From an uncultured Pseudoxanthomonas sp. (lineage in GTDB: Bacteria > Pseudomonadota > Gammaproteobacteria > Xanthomonadales > Xanthomonadaceae): a stretch of DNA of 64,000 nucleotides. The position numbers and the translations under genes were made by a program. Shown piece by piece: positions 24,949-34,924 of this stretch (the stretch's first letter is position 1; every line of letters begins with the position of its first letter). The stretch is from assembly GCA_946479745.1 (NCBI GenBank), contig CAMLGZ010000005.1, positions 1-64,000 on the forward strand, given 5' to 3'. Under the pieces are notes generated by a model. That model was not told the DNA's origin. It made no database searches and saw only the letters and a list, made by a program, of their open reading frames with translations.

Positions 24949-25521
24949 CCGCACCAATGTGATTTTCGTCGCTTACGAACGAATCAACTAGGAATTGCTG
25001 TCGATTTTGCCGTTGCTCTTACGTCGCTTCACAGAACCCGTGAGACGCGGCAAGCCGGCCAGGCAAACCCCGAAGGGGCGGCGCACAGGGATGTGCGCCG
25101 TTTCCGGAGACACAGGATGTGTCTTCCGGAAATTCCTGGCCGGCTTGCGAACTCCCACAGCTCCATCGTGGGGGCGCGACGTAGGGCGGCTTTCTTTTGG
25201 TTACTTTTCTTTGCCGTTCAAAGAAAAGTGACTCGCGCAAAGCGCGAAACGCTTTGGACTTTGAAAGTTGAGCTTAAAGAGCTAAGAGCAAGATCAAGAG
25301 CACCCCTCCTCAATCCTCCCCTGCGCTTCGCGCAAGGGAGGAGGCAGAAGCAGAAGCACGAGCAAACGCAGAAGCAGAAGCAGAAGCAGGCCGAGCAAAA
25401 GCAAGATCAAGATCAAGATGGATCCCAGCTTGCGCTGGGATGACGGCGACGGGGATATGCGCGATCAACGCCCGGCGTTGGAACTTCAGACGAAAGCAAC
25501 TTCACAAGAAGGAAAATGCAC
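24949..25521. other. 573-bp repeat-rich gap inside the efflux locus
   Basis: It contains a multi-branched palindrome (25051-25147), a T/A hairpin (ACTTTTCTTTG...CAAAGAAAAGT, about 25204-25230), AGAAGC-type short repeats (25343-25390) and AAGATC repeats next to GGATCCCAGCTTGCGCTGGGATGACG. I see no gene. The ribosome site AAGGA at 25508 serves the ATPase gene. Confidence 0.7.
25051..25230. repeat. Multi-branched palindromic element
   Basis: Outer arms CAAGCCGGCCAGG (25051-25063) and CCTGGCCGGCTTG (25135-25147) enclose three hairpins: CCCCGAAGGGG, CGGCGCAC...GTGCGCCG and TCCGGA(GACAC...GTGTC)TTCCGGA. A further 11-bp hairpin at 25204-25230 follows GGCTTTCTTTTGGTT. In RNA it would fold as a four-way junction. 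Confidence 0.75.
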
Positions 25522-26211
<690 letters not shown>

Positions 26212-26221
26212 GGAGGGCGCC

Positions 26222-27382
26222 ATGAAATATTTCTCCCTCATCTGGTCCGCGCTGTTCCGCAGCAAGACGCGCACTTTCCTGACTTTGCTGTCGGTGATCG
26301 CCGCGTTCCTGCTGTTCGGCCTGCTGGACTCGGTGCGCGTAGCCTTCAACAGCGGCGGCAGCGTGGCCGGCGCCGATCGCCTGGTGGTGGCTTCGCGGCT
26401 TTCGATCACGCAGATGCTGCCTTACAGCCTTACCCCGCAGATCGCGGCCACACCGGGCGTGAAGAAGTCGGCGTACGCGGCCTGGTTCGGCGGCATCTAT
26501 CGCGACCCGAAGGATTTCTTCCCCAACTTCTCGGTCAGCGAGAACTACTTCGAGCTGTATCCGGAGTTCATCGTCAAGCCCGAAGAACTCAAGGCCTGGC
26601 AGACCGAGCGCACCGGGGCCATGGTCGGCGAGGCGCTGGCCAAGCGCAACGGCTGGAAAATCGGCGACACCATTCCGCTGCAGGCCACCATCTTTCCGCA
26701 GAAAGACGGCAGCAACGCCTGGCCGCTGAAGATGAGCGGCACCTTCAAGCTCAACGACAGCAAGCGCAAGGGCGAAGAGAACCAGCTGGTATTCCACTGG
26801 AAGTACTTCGACGAAGCCAACCAGTACACCAACGGCATGGTCGGCTGGTACATCGTCAAGCTGGACAACGTGAACCACGCCACGCGCGTGGCCAAGGCCA
26901 TCGACGCGATCTCGCAGAACTCGGACCATGAGACCAAGAGCCAGACCGAACAGGCGTTCCAGCAATCCTTCGCCAAGCAATTCGCCGACATCGGACTGAT
27001 CGTCACCGCGATCATGGCGGCGGTGTTCTTCACCCTGCTGCTGCTGACCGGAAACACCATGTCGCAAGCGGTGCGCGACCGCATTCCGGAACTGGCTGTG
27101 CTCAAGACGCTGGGCTTCACCAACGGCACGGTGCTGACTCTGGTGCTGGTGGAATCGGTATTGCTGATCGTGCTGGGCGGAGCGATAGGCATGGGGCTGG
27201 CGGCGGTGATCATTCCGGTGCTGAGCGCGGCCAGCGGCGGACTGCTCAACCTGCCCAACATTCCGGTCGAGACCTGGACCCTGGGCCTGTCGCTGATGCT
27301 GGCCATCGGCATCGTTGTCGGCGCGCTGCCGGCTTTGCGCGCGATGCGGCTGAAGATCGTCGATGCGCTGGCTGGACGCTAA
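26222..27382 (+). CDS. FtsX/MacB-family ABC permease 1
   Basis: The 386-residue protein has one N-terminal helix (residues about 16-38), a periplasmic domain (to about 255) and three C-terminal helices (about 258-280, 306-335, 345-372), the MacB/FtsX topology. The C-terminal RDRIPELAVLKTLGFT is the family coupling motif. GGAGG lies 6 bp before the ATG and 10 bp separate it from the ATPase gene. Unlike MacB it lacks a fused ATPase domain, so it works with the separate ATPase as half of a permease pair. Confidence 0.88.
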   Translation: MKYFSLIWSALFRSKTRTFLTLLSVIAAFLLFGLLDSVRVAFNSGGSVAGADRLVVASRLSITQMLPYSLTPQIAATPGVKKSAYAAWFGGIYRDPKDFFPNFSVSENYFELYPEFIVKPEELKAWQTERTGAMVGEALAKRNGWKIGDTIPLQATIFPQKDGSNAWPLKMSGTFKLNDSKRKGEENQLVFHWKYFDEANQYTNGMVGWYIVKLDNVNHATRVAKAIDAISQNSDHETKSQTEQAFQQSFAKQFADIGLIVTAIMAAVFFTLLLLTGNTMSQAVRDRIPELAVLKTLGFTNGTVLTLVLVESVLLIVLGGAIGMGLAAVIIPVLSAASGGLLNLPNIPVETWTLGLSLMLAIGIVVGALPALRAMRLKIVDALAGR

Positions 27383-27394
27383 AAGGAGAACACC

Positions 27395-28705
27395 ATGAAG
27401 AAAAAATGGCTCTGGAATGCACTTTCGATCCTGTTGCTGGCGATCGGCCTGGTGATCTGGATCGTCCTGCCGTGGTACGGCGTGGCCGCAGTAGCGGTGG
27501 TGCTCGGATTGTGGCTGGCGCTCACCCGCAGCGGCCGCCTGGCGCTGGCCGCTGCCCGTATCGGCATCGCCAGCCTGCCCCAGCGCTGGGGCGCGTCCAG
27601 CGTGATCATCGTCGGCATCGCAGGCGTGGTCGGCGTTCTGGTGGCGATGCTGGCGATGGGCGAAGGCTTCTCGGCCACGCTCCAGCAAACCGGCAGCGAC
27701 GACACCGCCATCATCCTGCGCGGCGGCTCGCAGGCCGAAACCAACTCGGTGATCATGCGCAACCAGGTTCCGCTGATCGGCACCCTGGCCGGCATCCGCA
27801 AGGACGCAGCGGGCAAGCCGATCCTTTCGCCCGAGCTGTCGCAGGTGGTCAACCTGCCTACCGCGAGTTCTGGCGAGGATGCGAATGCGCAGTTCCGCGG
27901 CGTCAGCGAGGCGGCCTGGGCGATCCGTCCGCAGATCAAGATCATCGAAGGCCGCAAGTTCAATGTCGGCGTGCGCGAGCTGGTGGTCGGACAAGGCGCG
28001 AAAGGCCAGTACCGCGGGCTGGAGATCGGCAAGCAGGTCAAGCTCGGCAACCAGTCGTGGACGGTGGTGGGCGTGTTCGCGTCCGGAGACGCGCACGACT
28101 CGGAATTGTGGACGGACATCGAAACGCTTGCGTCCGCATACGATCGACGCGCCTATCAATCCGTCACCGCGGCCGTGAACGGCAAGGCGGGCTTCACCGA
28201 GCTGAAGAACGCGATGGCGAGCGACCCGCGGCTGAAACTGGATGTTTCGACCACGCGCGACTACTACACCAAGCAATCCACCGGTCTGACCAAGCTGATC
28301 AAGGTTCTGGGTACGGTGATCGGCGGCATCATGGCGATCGGCGCGGTGTTCGGCGCGCTCAACACCATGTATGCGGCGGTGGCGGGGCGCGCGCGGGAGA
28401 TCGCGACCATGCGCGCGATCGGCTTCCGCGGTACGCCGGTGGTATTGGCGGTCATGCTGGAAACCATGCTGCTGGCGCTGCTGGGGGGCTTGCTGGGCGG
28501 CTTCATCGCCTGGGCCATCTTCAACGGCTACAGCGTAGCCACGCTGGGCGCGAACTTCAGCCAGGTGGTATTCCAGTTCAAGGTCTCGCCGGAACTGCTG
28601 TGGAGCGGCTTGAAGTGGGCGCTGGGCATCGGCTTGATCGGCGGCTTGTTCCCCGCCTTGCGCGCGGCCCGGTTGCCGGTGACTGAGGCGTTGCGGGCGA
28701 ACTGA
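27395..28705 (+). CDS. FtsX/MacB-family ABC permease 2
   Basis: The 436-residue product resembles permease 1 in layout but has two extra N-terminal helices (residues about 8-45) before the MacB-type core, with the anchor helix at about 67-90, the periplasmic domain and three C-terminal helices. The motif GRAREIATMRAIGFRGTPV is the coupling helix. AAGGAG is 6 bp upstream. The two permeases probably form a heterodimer. Last gene of the efflux cluster; the following palindrome may end the transcript. Confidence 0.88.
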   Translation: MKKKWLWNALSILLLAIGLVIWIVLPWYGVAAVAVVLGLWLALTRSGRLALAAARIGIASLPQRWGASSVIIVGIAGVVGVLVAMLAMGEGFSATLQQTGSDDTAIILRGGSQAETNSVIMRNQVPLIGTLAGIRKDAAGKPILSPELSQVVNLPTASSGEDANAQFRGVSEAAWAIRPQIKIIEGRKFNVGVRELVVGQGAKGQYRGLEIGKQVKLGNQSWTVVGVFASGDAHDSELWTDIETLASAYDRRAYQSVTAAVNGKAGFTELKNAMASDPRLKLDVSTTRDYYTKQSTGLTKLIKVLGTVIGGIMAIGAVFGALNTMYAAVAGRAREIATMRAIGFRGTPVVLAVMLETMLLALLGGLLGGFIAWAIFNGYSVATLGANFSQVVFQFKVSPELLWSGLKWALGIGLIGGLFPALRAARLPVTEALRAN

Positions 28706-28801
28706 TTGGCGTGCGGGTGTGCTTTGGTTGGACTGTGATCGGGTCCAGCCAAGGCGCCACATGAAAGCGAACCCAGCACGGCGAAAGTAAAAAAAACGGG
28801 A

Positions 28802-28876
28802 CGTCATCCCGGCGAAAGCCGGGACCCAATCTTCAGATCAGCGGTAAGTTGGGTCCCGGCTTTCGCCGGGATGACG
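28802..28876. repeat. Perfect 28-bp inverted repeat (CGTCATCCCGGCGAAAGCCGG)
   Basis: Arms 28802-28829 and 28849-28876 are exactly complementary around 19 bp. It lies between convergent transcription units and could stop both. Confidence 0.9.
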
Positions 28877-28938
28877 GCTCTTACTTTTCCAGGGTTGCTT
28901 CACCAGCCGCTTTTAATCGCCCTAAAGCCAGCCGAAGA

Positions 28939-29544
28939 TCAATCTATCAACCCGCCGGCAACCGCTTTTTCCAAATCGGCCGGCGTATCCAGGTCGAATT
29001 CCAGCTCGATCGCTTCCAGCAGATAAATTGATTCAGGAGGCACGCGTTGCAGCGCGCCGCGCAAACCGCTGTCGCCTTGCAGGCCGTGCGCCTCTCGCAA
29101 CACCGCAGCGCTCGCCATCGCGGGAATGCCCCATGCCGTACCATGCAGCGTCGCTGCACATCCCGACGCCGATACGGCAGCTCCTGAGAGCAATCGCTGC
29201 AGATGGCTTTGTTCGAGTGCAGGCTGGTCGCAGCCCAGGATCAGCGCCGACGCGTTTTCGTCGAGCGTACCGGCCACCGCACGCAGGCTGCTGGCCAACC
29301 CTTCCTGCCAATCGTTGTTGACCAGAATCTCGACGCGCAAATCGGCGACCGCCTTGCGCATTTCGTCGGCCTGAGCACCGGCGACCAGGATCAGTCTTTG
29401 CGGCTGCGTGAGCGAAGCCATCCGCACCGCGCGATGCACCAGCGTTTCGCCTCCGCGCGTCAGCAACTGCTTCGGACGGCCCAGACGGCGGCTGCCGCCG
29501 GCCGCGAGCACGAGGGCGACGTGCGGGTTCGGTTCCCGGCTCAT
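28939..29544 (-). CDS. MocA/MobA-like nucleotidyltransferase
   Basis: The 201-residue protein has the NTP-transferase signature LVLAAGGSRRLGRPKQLL, a VAGAQADEM stretch and LGCDQPALEQ, all typical of MocA, which makes molybdopterin cytosine dinucleotide for xanthine-dehydrogenase-type enzymes. DxD-type DLDTPADL lies near the C-terminus. It overlaps the XdhC-like gene by four bases and lies beside the Mo-hydroxylase genes, which supports a cofactor role over a generic sugar nucleotidyltransferase. Confidence 0.8.
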   Translation of the reverse strand: MSREPNPHVALVLAAGGSRRLGRPKQLLTRGGETLVHRAVRMASLTQPQRLILVAGAQADEMRKAVADLRVEILVNNDWQEGLASSLRAVAGTLDENASALILGCDQPALEQSHLQRLLSGAAVSASGCAATLHGTAWGIPAMASAAVLREAHGLQGDSGLRGALQRVPPESIYLLEAIELEFDLDTPADLEKAVAGGLID

Positions 29545-30503
29545 TGCGGGAATCGGTACGCCTGCAACTGCGCAGCGATGCTCAAGGCGATCGCCTCGGG
29601 CCCTTGCCCGCCCAGTTTGAGCCCCACCGGCGAGTGCAGCCGCGGCAGCAGGGCTTCGCGCGCGGCCGGCGGTAACACGCGGAACAGGTCTTCGCGCCGT
29701 CGCGCAGGACCCAGCAATCCGATGAAAGGAAGATCGCTACCGGCAAGCGCATCCAGAGCTTCGCGATCCATCTCGAAATTATGGTTCATCACCAGTGCCG
29801 CATCGAATGAGCGGTCGAGCAGCGACATCACGGCTTGCGGCGAAGCTTCTACCAGTACGTCGGCGTAGCGCGCCTCGGGCAGCCAGCGTGCGCGGCGCTC
29901 CACCAGCGTCGTCATCCAGCCCAGACTGCTCAACAGGGGCAGCAAGGTAGGCGTTTCCGGACCGGCGCCGAACACGAGCACGGCGGGCGGCGCGGAAATC
30001 GCCAGATTCCATGCTCCCGCCGACGCGTGGAATTCTTCCGAATGCGCAACGTCCATTCGCCATTGTTGTTTCAGCTCGCCGATTTCGGCCGAGACTTCGC
30101 CTTCCGTCGAAACGGAAAGCTTCAAAATTCCACCGCCTTGCTTCCAGGCTTCCACCAAGGCAGGCCAGCCGCGCAAGACGGCCAGCGGCAGCAACGCCAG
30201 GTGCAGGCGGCCGCGGCAGCCGAGTGCGGAACCTCCGATCAGATCCTCATCGTCGCGGGTGTCGATGTCCATCCATTCGATGCGCGATTGCGCCGCCGCC
30301 GAGCGTGCGCGCTTCTCTATTTCCGGCTCCAGGCAGCCGCCGCTCAGCCAGCCTACCTGTCCTTCCCGGGCGCCGAACAACGCCATTGCGCCGGGACCGA
30401 CATAGGTGGAACCCTCGGTTTCCAGCACGAGCGCCAGCGCGGCCGAATCCCCACCTTGGTGCGCGGCGGCGGATGTTTCCAAAGTGTGACGATAGCTGCT
30501 CAT
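29541..30503 (-). CDS. XdhC/CoxI family molybdenum-cofactor insertion protein
   Basis: XdhC proteins bind, sulfurate and insert the molybdenum cofactor into xanthine-dehydrogenase-type enzymes. The 320-residue product has an N-terminal XdhC/CoxI region (LVLETEGSTYVGPGAMAL, VGWLSGGCLEPEI) and a C-terminal Rossmann region (VLVFGAGPETPTLLPLLSSL). The cysteine in SGGCLE is the conserved one. Start ATG 30503; divergent from the Mo-hydroxylase genes by 96 bp, so the two units may share control. Confidence 0.87.
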   Translation of the reverse strand: MSSYRHTLETSAAAHQGGDSAALALVLETEGSTYVGPGAMALFGAREGQVGWLSGGCLEPEIEKRARSAAAQSRIEWMDIDTRDDEDLIGGSALGCRGRLHLALLPLAVLRGWPALVEAWKQGGGILKLSVSTEGEVSAEIGELKQQWRMDVAHSEEFHASAGAWNLAISAPPAVLVFGAGPETPTLLPLLSSLGWMTTLVERRARWLPEARYADVLVEASPQAVMSLLDRSFDAALVMNHNFEMDREALDALAGSDLPFIGLLGPARRREDLFRVLPPAAREALLPRLHSPVGLKLGGQGPEAIALSIAAQLQAYRFPQ

Positions 30504-30599
30504 ACGTACTAAGACGATGGACTAAGCCGCGCATGGTTGGCAACCCGCAAGGGCGGGAGTAATGTGAGCGCCACCCCAGCCGCCGCCAGGGAACTTCGA

Positions 30600-31055
30600 A
30601 TGAAATTGAACGTCAACGGCACCGAGCGCGATGTCGATGCGCCGGCCGACATGCCTCTGCTTTGGGTCCTTCGCGATCTGATGGGACTGACCGGCACCAA
30701 GTTCGGTTGCGGCATCGCCCAGTGCGGCGCCTGCACCGTGCACATCGACGGCGCGCCGCTGCGTGCCTGCATCACCCCGGTCGCCGCGGTGGCCGGAAAG
30801 AAGATCACCACCATCGAAGGCCTTTCCGCCGACGGGCAGCATCCGGTTCAGCAGGCATGGACCGAATTGGATGTGGTCCAGTGCGGTTACTGCCAGTCCG
30901 GACAGATCATGTCCGCGGTAGCGTTGCTGGCAAAGATCCCCACGCCCACCGATACCGACATAGACCAGGCACTTTCCGGCAACATTTGCCGCTGCGGCAC
31001 TTATCCGCGCATCCGCGCGGCGGTGCATCGCGCGGCGGAGATAGACAAGGGCTGA
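30600..31055 (+). CDS. 2Fe-2S subunit of an isoquinoline 1-oxidoreductase/aldehyde dehydrogenase-type Mo enzyme
   Basis: ATG 30600 (AGGGAA upstream) gives 151 residues. The plant-type cluster is held by [12 protein letters not shown] plus the cysteine in RACITP. The second cluster is held by QCGYCQSGQ and GNICRCGTY. This two-cluster small subunit (IorA-like) passes electrons from the molybdenum site. It has no signal peptide, so it must be carried through the Tat pathway with the signal-bearing large subunit. A palindrome of 147 bp separates it from that gene. Confidence 0.92.
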   Translation: MKLNVNGTERDVDAPADMPLLWVLRDLMGLTGTKFGCGIAQCGACTVHIDGAPLRACITPVAAVAGKKITTIEGLSADGQHPVQQAWTELDVVQCGYCQSGQIMSAVALLAKIPTPTDTDIDQALSGNICRCGTYPRIRAAVHRAAEIDKG

Positions 31056-31062
31056 TTCTGAG

Positions 31063-31209
31063 CCCCTCTCCTGCGGGAGAGGGGTTGGGGTGAGGGTACG
31101 GTGAAGTCACTGACGTCAGAATCATCACGGACCCCGCCACACCCTCATCCGATGCTTCGCGCCACCCCGTATCAAGTACGGGGCAAGCTCTTCTCCCGAC
31201 GGGAGAAGG
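31063..31209. repeat. Composite palindrome, copy 1 (147 bp)
   Basis: Two end hairpins, CCCCTCTCCTGCGGGAGAGGGG and CTTCTCCCGACGGGAGAAG, enclose GGGTGAGGGTACGG / ACACCCTCATCC and a CCCCGTAT...TACGGGG hairpin. Related copies are at 36939-37070 and 57897-58018. Confidence 0.8.
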
Positions 31210-31231
31210 GAACAGACAACGGAGATCCACC

Positions 31232-33424
31232 GTGAACGCAGCGACTCCCAATCCTCGACGCCAATTCCTGAAAACCAGCGCCCTGCTCGGCGGCGGCCTG
31301 GTCATCGGCTTCGTCGTCCCAGCCGCCAAACGCCTGGCCTTCGCCCAGCCGGCAGCCGCTGCGGCGGTCGCCAACTTCACACCCAACGCTTTCCTGCGTA
31401 TCGGCAGCGACGACAGCGTGACCGTGCTGTTGTCGCATTCGGAAATGGGCCAGGGCGTCTGGACCGCGCTGCCGATGCTGATCGCCGAGGAGCTGGATGC
31501 GGACTGGTCGAAGATCAAGGTGGAGCATGCGCCGGCGGCGCCGGATTACTTCAGTCCCGTATTCGGCATGCAAGGCACCGGCGGCTCCACTTCCACCGCT
31601 TCGGAATTCGACCGCTACCGTCAGGCCGGCGCCGCCGCGCGCGCGATGCTGGTGCAGGCCGCAGCCACGCGCTTCAATGTACCGGTGTCGGAGATACGCA
31701 CCGAGAACGGCGAAGTCGTTGCGGGAACCCAGCGTGTGCGTTACGGCGCCCTAGCCGACGACGCCGGCAAGTTGAAAGCGCCCGATGCGGCCGCGCTCAC
31801 ACTGAAAGACCCCAAGGACTGGAAAATCATCGGCAAGCCGACCAAGCGCCTGGATTCGCCGGAGAAGATCACCGGGCGCGCGCAGTTCGGCATGGACGTG
31901 CAGTTCGAAGGCCTGCTGACCGCGGTGGTGGCGCGCTCGCCGGTGTTCGGCGGCAAGGTCAAATCGTTCGATGCGACGGCGGCCAAGGCAGTATCTGGCG
32001 TGCGCAATGTCGTGCAGATACCGACTGGCGTGGCCGTGATCGCCGATCACTACTGGGCGGCCAAGCTGGGCCGCGATGCGCTGAAAATCGATTGGGACCT
32101 GGGCCCGAATGCGGCGCTGGACAGCGCCGCGCTACACAAGCAATTCAGCGAACTGGCGGCCACACCGGGACTGCCTGCCACGCAGGCAGGCGATGTCGTT
32201 GCCGCACTGGCGAAAGCGGCCAAAACGGTGGAAGCCGAATACTCGCTTCCCTATCTGGCGCATGCACCGATGGAACCGTTGAATTGCACAGTGAAGCTTT
32301 CGCCGGACAAGTGCGAGCTGTGGATCGGCACCCAGTTCCAGACGCTGGAGCAAAAGACCGCGGCGGAAATCACCGGGCTCAAACCCGAACAGGTGTTCGT
32401 GCACACCACGTTCCTGGGCGGCGGTTTCGGCCGCCGCGCCAATCCCTCGCCCGACATCGTGTTCGAGGCCGTGCACATCGCCAAGGCCGCCAACGCGCCG
32501 GTGAAAACCGTATGGAGCCGCGAGGACGACGTGCGCGGCGGTTTCTACCGGCCAGCGTTCGTGCATAAGGCGAAAGTGGGGCTGGATGCCGAGGGCAAGC
32601 CGAGAGCGTGGCAGCACGTGATCGCCGGCCAGTCGATCATCGCCGGCACGTTCTTCGAACCGATGATGGTCAAGAACGGTATCGACGCGACCTCGACCGA
32701 AGGCGTCGCCGATTCCCCCTACCTCACCGACGTGCCTGACCACCGCGTCGGCCTGCATTCGCCAAGGCCGGGCATTCCGGTGCTCTGGTGGCGTTCGGTC
32801 GGCCACAGCCACACCGCCTTCGCCATGGAAAGCCTGGTCGACGAGCTGGCGCATGCCGCCGGCAAGGACCCGGTGGAATACCGGCGTGGGTTGTTGACCC
32901 AGCATGCGCGCCACCTGGGCGTGTTGAATCTGGCGGCGGAGAAATCCGGCTGGGGCGGTCCGCTGGAAAAAGGCCGCGCGCGCGGCGTGGCGGTGCACGA
33001 ATCCTTCGGAAGCTTCATTGCGCAGGTGGCGGAAGTGTCGGTAGAAGACGGAGCCATTCGTGTGCACCGCGTGGTCTGCGCAGTCGATTGCGGCATCGCG
33101 GTGAACCCGGCCGGCATCGCCGCGCAAATGGAATCCGGCATCGCCTTCGGCCTGGGCGCCGCGTTGCACAGCCATATCACCTTCAAGGATGGACGCGTGC
33201 AGCAATCCAACTACCACGACTACCAGGTGCTGCGCATGAGCGAGATGCCCGCGGTGGAAGTGCATATCGTGCCGAGCACGGAAAAATCAGGCGGCGTCGG
33301 CGAACCCGGCACCGCGCCGATCGCGCCAGCGGTGGCCAATGCGCTGTTCGCCTTGAACGGGCAGCGCCTACGCGAGCTTCCTTTCCAGCTTGCAGCGACG
33401 CCGGCCGCGCCGGCGAAGGCATGA
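31232..33424 (+). CDS. Molybdopterin-binding large subunit, Tat-exported (IorB-like)
   Basis: This 730-residue subunit starts at GTG 31232 (CGGAG upstream). Residues 9-14 RRQFLK plus a hydrophobic stretch form a twin-arginine signal. The xanthine-oxidase fold follows: [25 protein letters not shown], a degenerate interior second half from about residue 215, [31 protein letters not shown], and the catalytic region [16 protein letters not shown] near the C-terminus with the conserved Glu. Family members oxidise N-heterocycles or aldehydes in the periplasm; the substrate here is unknown. It works with the 2Fe-2S subunit upstream and the dihaem protein downstream. Confidence 0.92.
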   Translation: MNAATPNPRRQFLKTSALLGGGLVIGFVVPAAKRLAFAQPAAAAAVANFTPNAFLRIGSDDSVTVLLSHSEMGQGVWTALPMLIAEELDADWSKIKVEHAPAAPDYFSPVFGMQGTGGSTSTASEFDRYRQAGAAARAMLVQAAATRFNVPVSEIRTENGEVVAGTQRVRYGALADDAGKLKAPDAAALTLKDPKDWKIIGKPTKRLDSPEKITGRAQFGMDVQFEGLLTAVVARSPVFGGKVKSFDATAAKAVSGVRNVVQIPTGVAVIADHYWAAKLGRDALKIDWDLGPNAALDSAALHKQFSELAATPGLPATQAGDVVAALAKAAKTVEAEYSLPYLAHAPMEPLNCTVKLSPDKCELWIGTQFQTLEQKTAAEITGLKPEQVFVHTTFLGGGFGRRANPSPDIVFEAVHIAKAANAPVKTVWSREDDVRGGFYRPAFVHKAKVGLDAEGKPRAWQHVIAGQSIIAGTFFEPMMVKNGIDATSTEGVADSPYLTDVPDHRVGLHSPRPGIPVLWWRSVGHSHTAFAMESLVDELAHAAGKDPVEYRRGLLTQHARHLGVLNLAAEKSGWGGPLEKGRARGVAVHESFGSFIAQVAEVSVEDGAIRVHRVVCAVDCGIAVNPAGIAAQMESGIAFGLGAALHSHITFKDGRVQQSNYHDYQVLRMSEMPAVEVHIVPSTEKSGGVGEPGTAPIAPAVANALFALNGQRLRELPFQLAATPAAPAKA

Positions 33425-33434
33425 GGAGATGACG

Positions 33435-34001
33435 ATGCGCATTCTGTTCGCCAGCCTCTTTCTGTTTGCGCTGACCGCCTGCGGCCCGCGCGTCAGCCCG
33501 GAGCAGAAGGCCAAGGCCGTTGAAGCCTTCGCCACGGTCGAGAAAGTGTTCCAGCACCCGCGCTGCAGCAACTGCCATATTCCGGGCGATGCGCCGTTGC
33601 AGTTCGATGCGCAGACGCCGCACCAGATGGGCGTAGTGCGCGGACCCGAGGGCAAGGGCGCGCCCGGCCTTCCCTGCGCCACCTGCCACGCCGAAGCCAA
33701 TCCGCCGGCCAGCTACGGCCCGCACGCGCCGCCGGGTGCGCCGCACTGGTCGCTACCGCCGCCGGAGCACAAGATGGCGTGGATCGGACTGCCCGCCGCG
33801 CAGCTGTGCGCGATGATCAAGGACAAGAAGAGCAACGGCGACCGCGATTTCGCCGCGCTGCTCAAGCATGTCGGCGAAGACAAGTTGGTGTTGTGGGGTT
33901 GGAATCCCGGCAATGGCCGCCTGCCGGTGCCGGTGCCGCACGACCAGTTCGTGGCCGCGTTCAAGCTGTGGGCCGATGCGGGCGGGCCTTGCCCGGAATA
34001 A
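33435..34001 (+). CDS. Dihaem cytochrome c lipoprotein, electron acceptor of the Mo enzyme
   Basis: ATG 33435 (GAGGAG six bases upstream) is chosen over ATG 33429, which lies directly on the ribosome site. The 188 residues begin with a lipoprotein signal (LFLFALTAC, lipidated Cys16). Two haem sites are present: CSNCH (residues 44-48) and CATCH (81-85). It follows the large subunit by 10 bp and probably takes its electrons to the respiratory chain, since periplasmic Mo hydroxylases cannot use NAD. The remainder has no recognised domain. Confidence 0.85.
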   Translation: MRILFASLFLFALTACGPRVSPEQKAKAVEAFATVEKVFQHPRCSNCHIPGDAPLQFDAQTPHQMGVVRGPEGKGAPGLPCATCHAEANPPASYGPHAPPGAPHWSLPPPEHKMAWIGLPAAQLCAMIKDKKSNGDRDFAALLKHVGEDKLVLWGWNPGNGRLPVPVPHDQFVAAFKLWADAGGPCPE

Positions 34002-34002
34002 T

Positions 34003-34033
34003 GCTTTCCTTCTCCCATCGGGAGAAGGAAAGC
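34003..34033. terminator. Hairpin between convergent genes
   Basis: GCTTTCCTTCTCCC and GGGAGAAGGAAAGC pair perfectly over 14 bp around ATC. It lies exactly between the stops of the cytochrome gene and rarD, so it may terminate both. No strong U-run. A near-identical hairpin is at 59373-59404. Confidence 0.55.
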
Positions 34034-34924
34034 CTAAACACGGCGCGAACGCACGAAGCCGTCGATAGCGAAGATCGCCAGCCCTATCCAGATAAAGACG
34101 AAACCGATCGCACGATCGCGATCGAAGACTTCGCCGAACACCAGCACACCGATCAGCAGCTGCAAGGTCGGCGCCAGGTACTGCATGAAACCCACCACGC
34201 TGTAGGGGACGCGCCGTACCGCGTAGGAAAAGCCGATCAGCGGCAACGCGGTCAGCACGCCGCCGAAGACCAGCAGCGCATCGGTCTGCCAGCTCCAGCT
34301 GCTCGCGAATCCGCCGCTGCCGTGGCTCTCCAGCCAGACCAGCGCTGCGACCGCGGGCAGGAACAGGTACAGACTCTCGATAGCCAAGCCGGGAATGGAA
34401 TCCACCACCGCCAGCTTGCGGATGAATCCGTAGAATCCGAACGAGGCCGCCAGCGACAGCGCGATCCACGGAAAGCTGCCGTAGTTGAAAGTCAGCCACA
34501 GCACGCCGGCCGCGGCTACCGCCACCGATACCCATTGCGCTACCGTCAGGCGTTCGCGCAACAGCAATACGCCCAGCAATACGTTGAGCAGGGGATTGAT
34601 GAAATAGCCCAGGCTGGTTTCCACCACGTGCCCGGCGTTGACCGCCCAGATATACAGCCCCCAATTGAAGGCGATCAGCAGGCCGCTCAAGGCCAGCATC
34701 CAGGGCACGCGCGGGCGCGCCATGGCCGTGCGCAACCACCGCAATCCTTGCGTGAGGCACAACCCTACGACGACCAGCAACGCGCTCCACACGATCCGGT
34801 GCATCACGATCTGCATCGAAGGCACGTTCTTCAGCAGATGCCAGTACAACGGCATCAGGCCCCAGATCACGAACGAACCGGCCGCCGCCCACAGACCGCG
34901 GCGATCGATCGCGGCGGGAGTCAT
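34034..34924 (-). CDS. rarD: RarD family EamA transporter
   Basis: The 296-residue protein has ten hydrophobic segments. GLWAAAGSFVIWGLMPLYW, the MHRIVWSALLVV pattern and FMQYLAPTLQLLIGVLVFGE are characteristic of RarD. RarD was described as a chloramphenicol-sensitivity protein; its true substrate is unknown. ATG 34924 overlaps the stop of the upstream exporter (ATGA), so both are co-translated. Confidence 0.9.
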   Translation of the reverse strand: MTPAAIDRRGLWAAAGSFVIWGLMPLYWHLLKNVPSMQIVMHRIVWSALLVVVGLCLTQGLRWLRTAMARPRVPWMLALSGLLIAFNWGLYIWAVNAGHVVETSLGYFINPLLNVLLGVLLLRERLTVAQWVSVAVAAAGVLWLTFNYGSFPWIALSLAASFGFYGFIRKLAVVDSIPGLAIESLYLFLPAVAALVWLESHGSGGFASSWSWQTDALLVFGGVLTALPLIGFSYAVRRVPYSVVGFMQYLAPTLQLLIGVLVFGEVFDRDRAIGFVFIWIGLAIFAIDGFVRSRRV

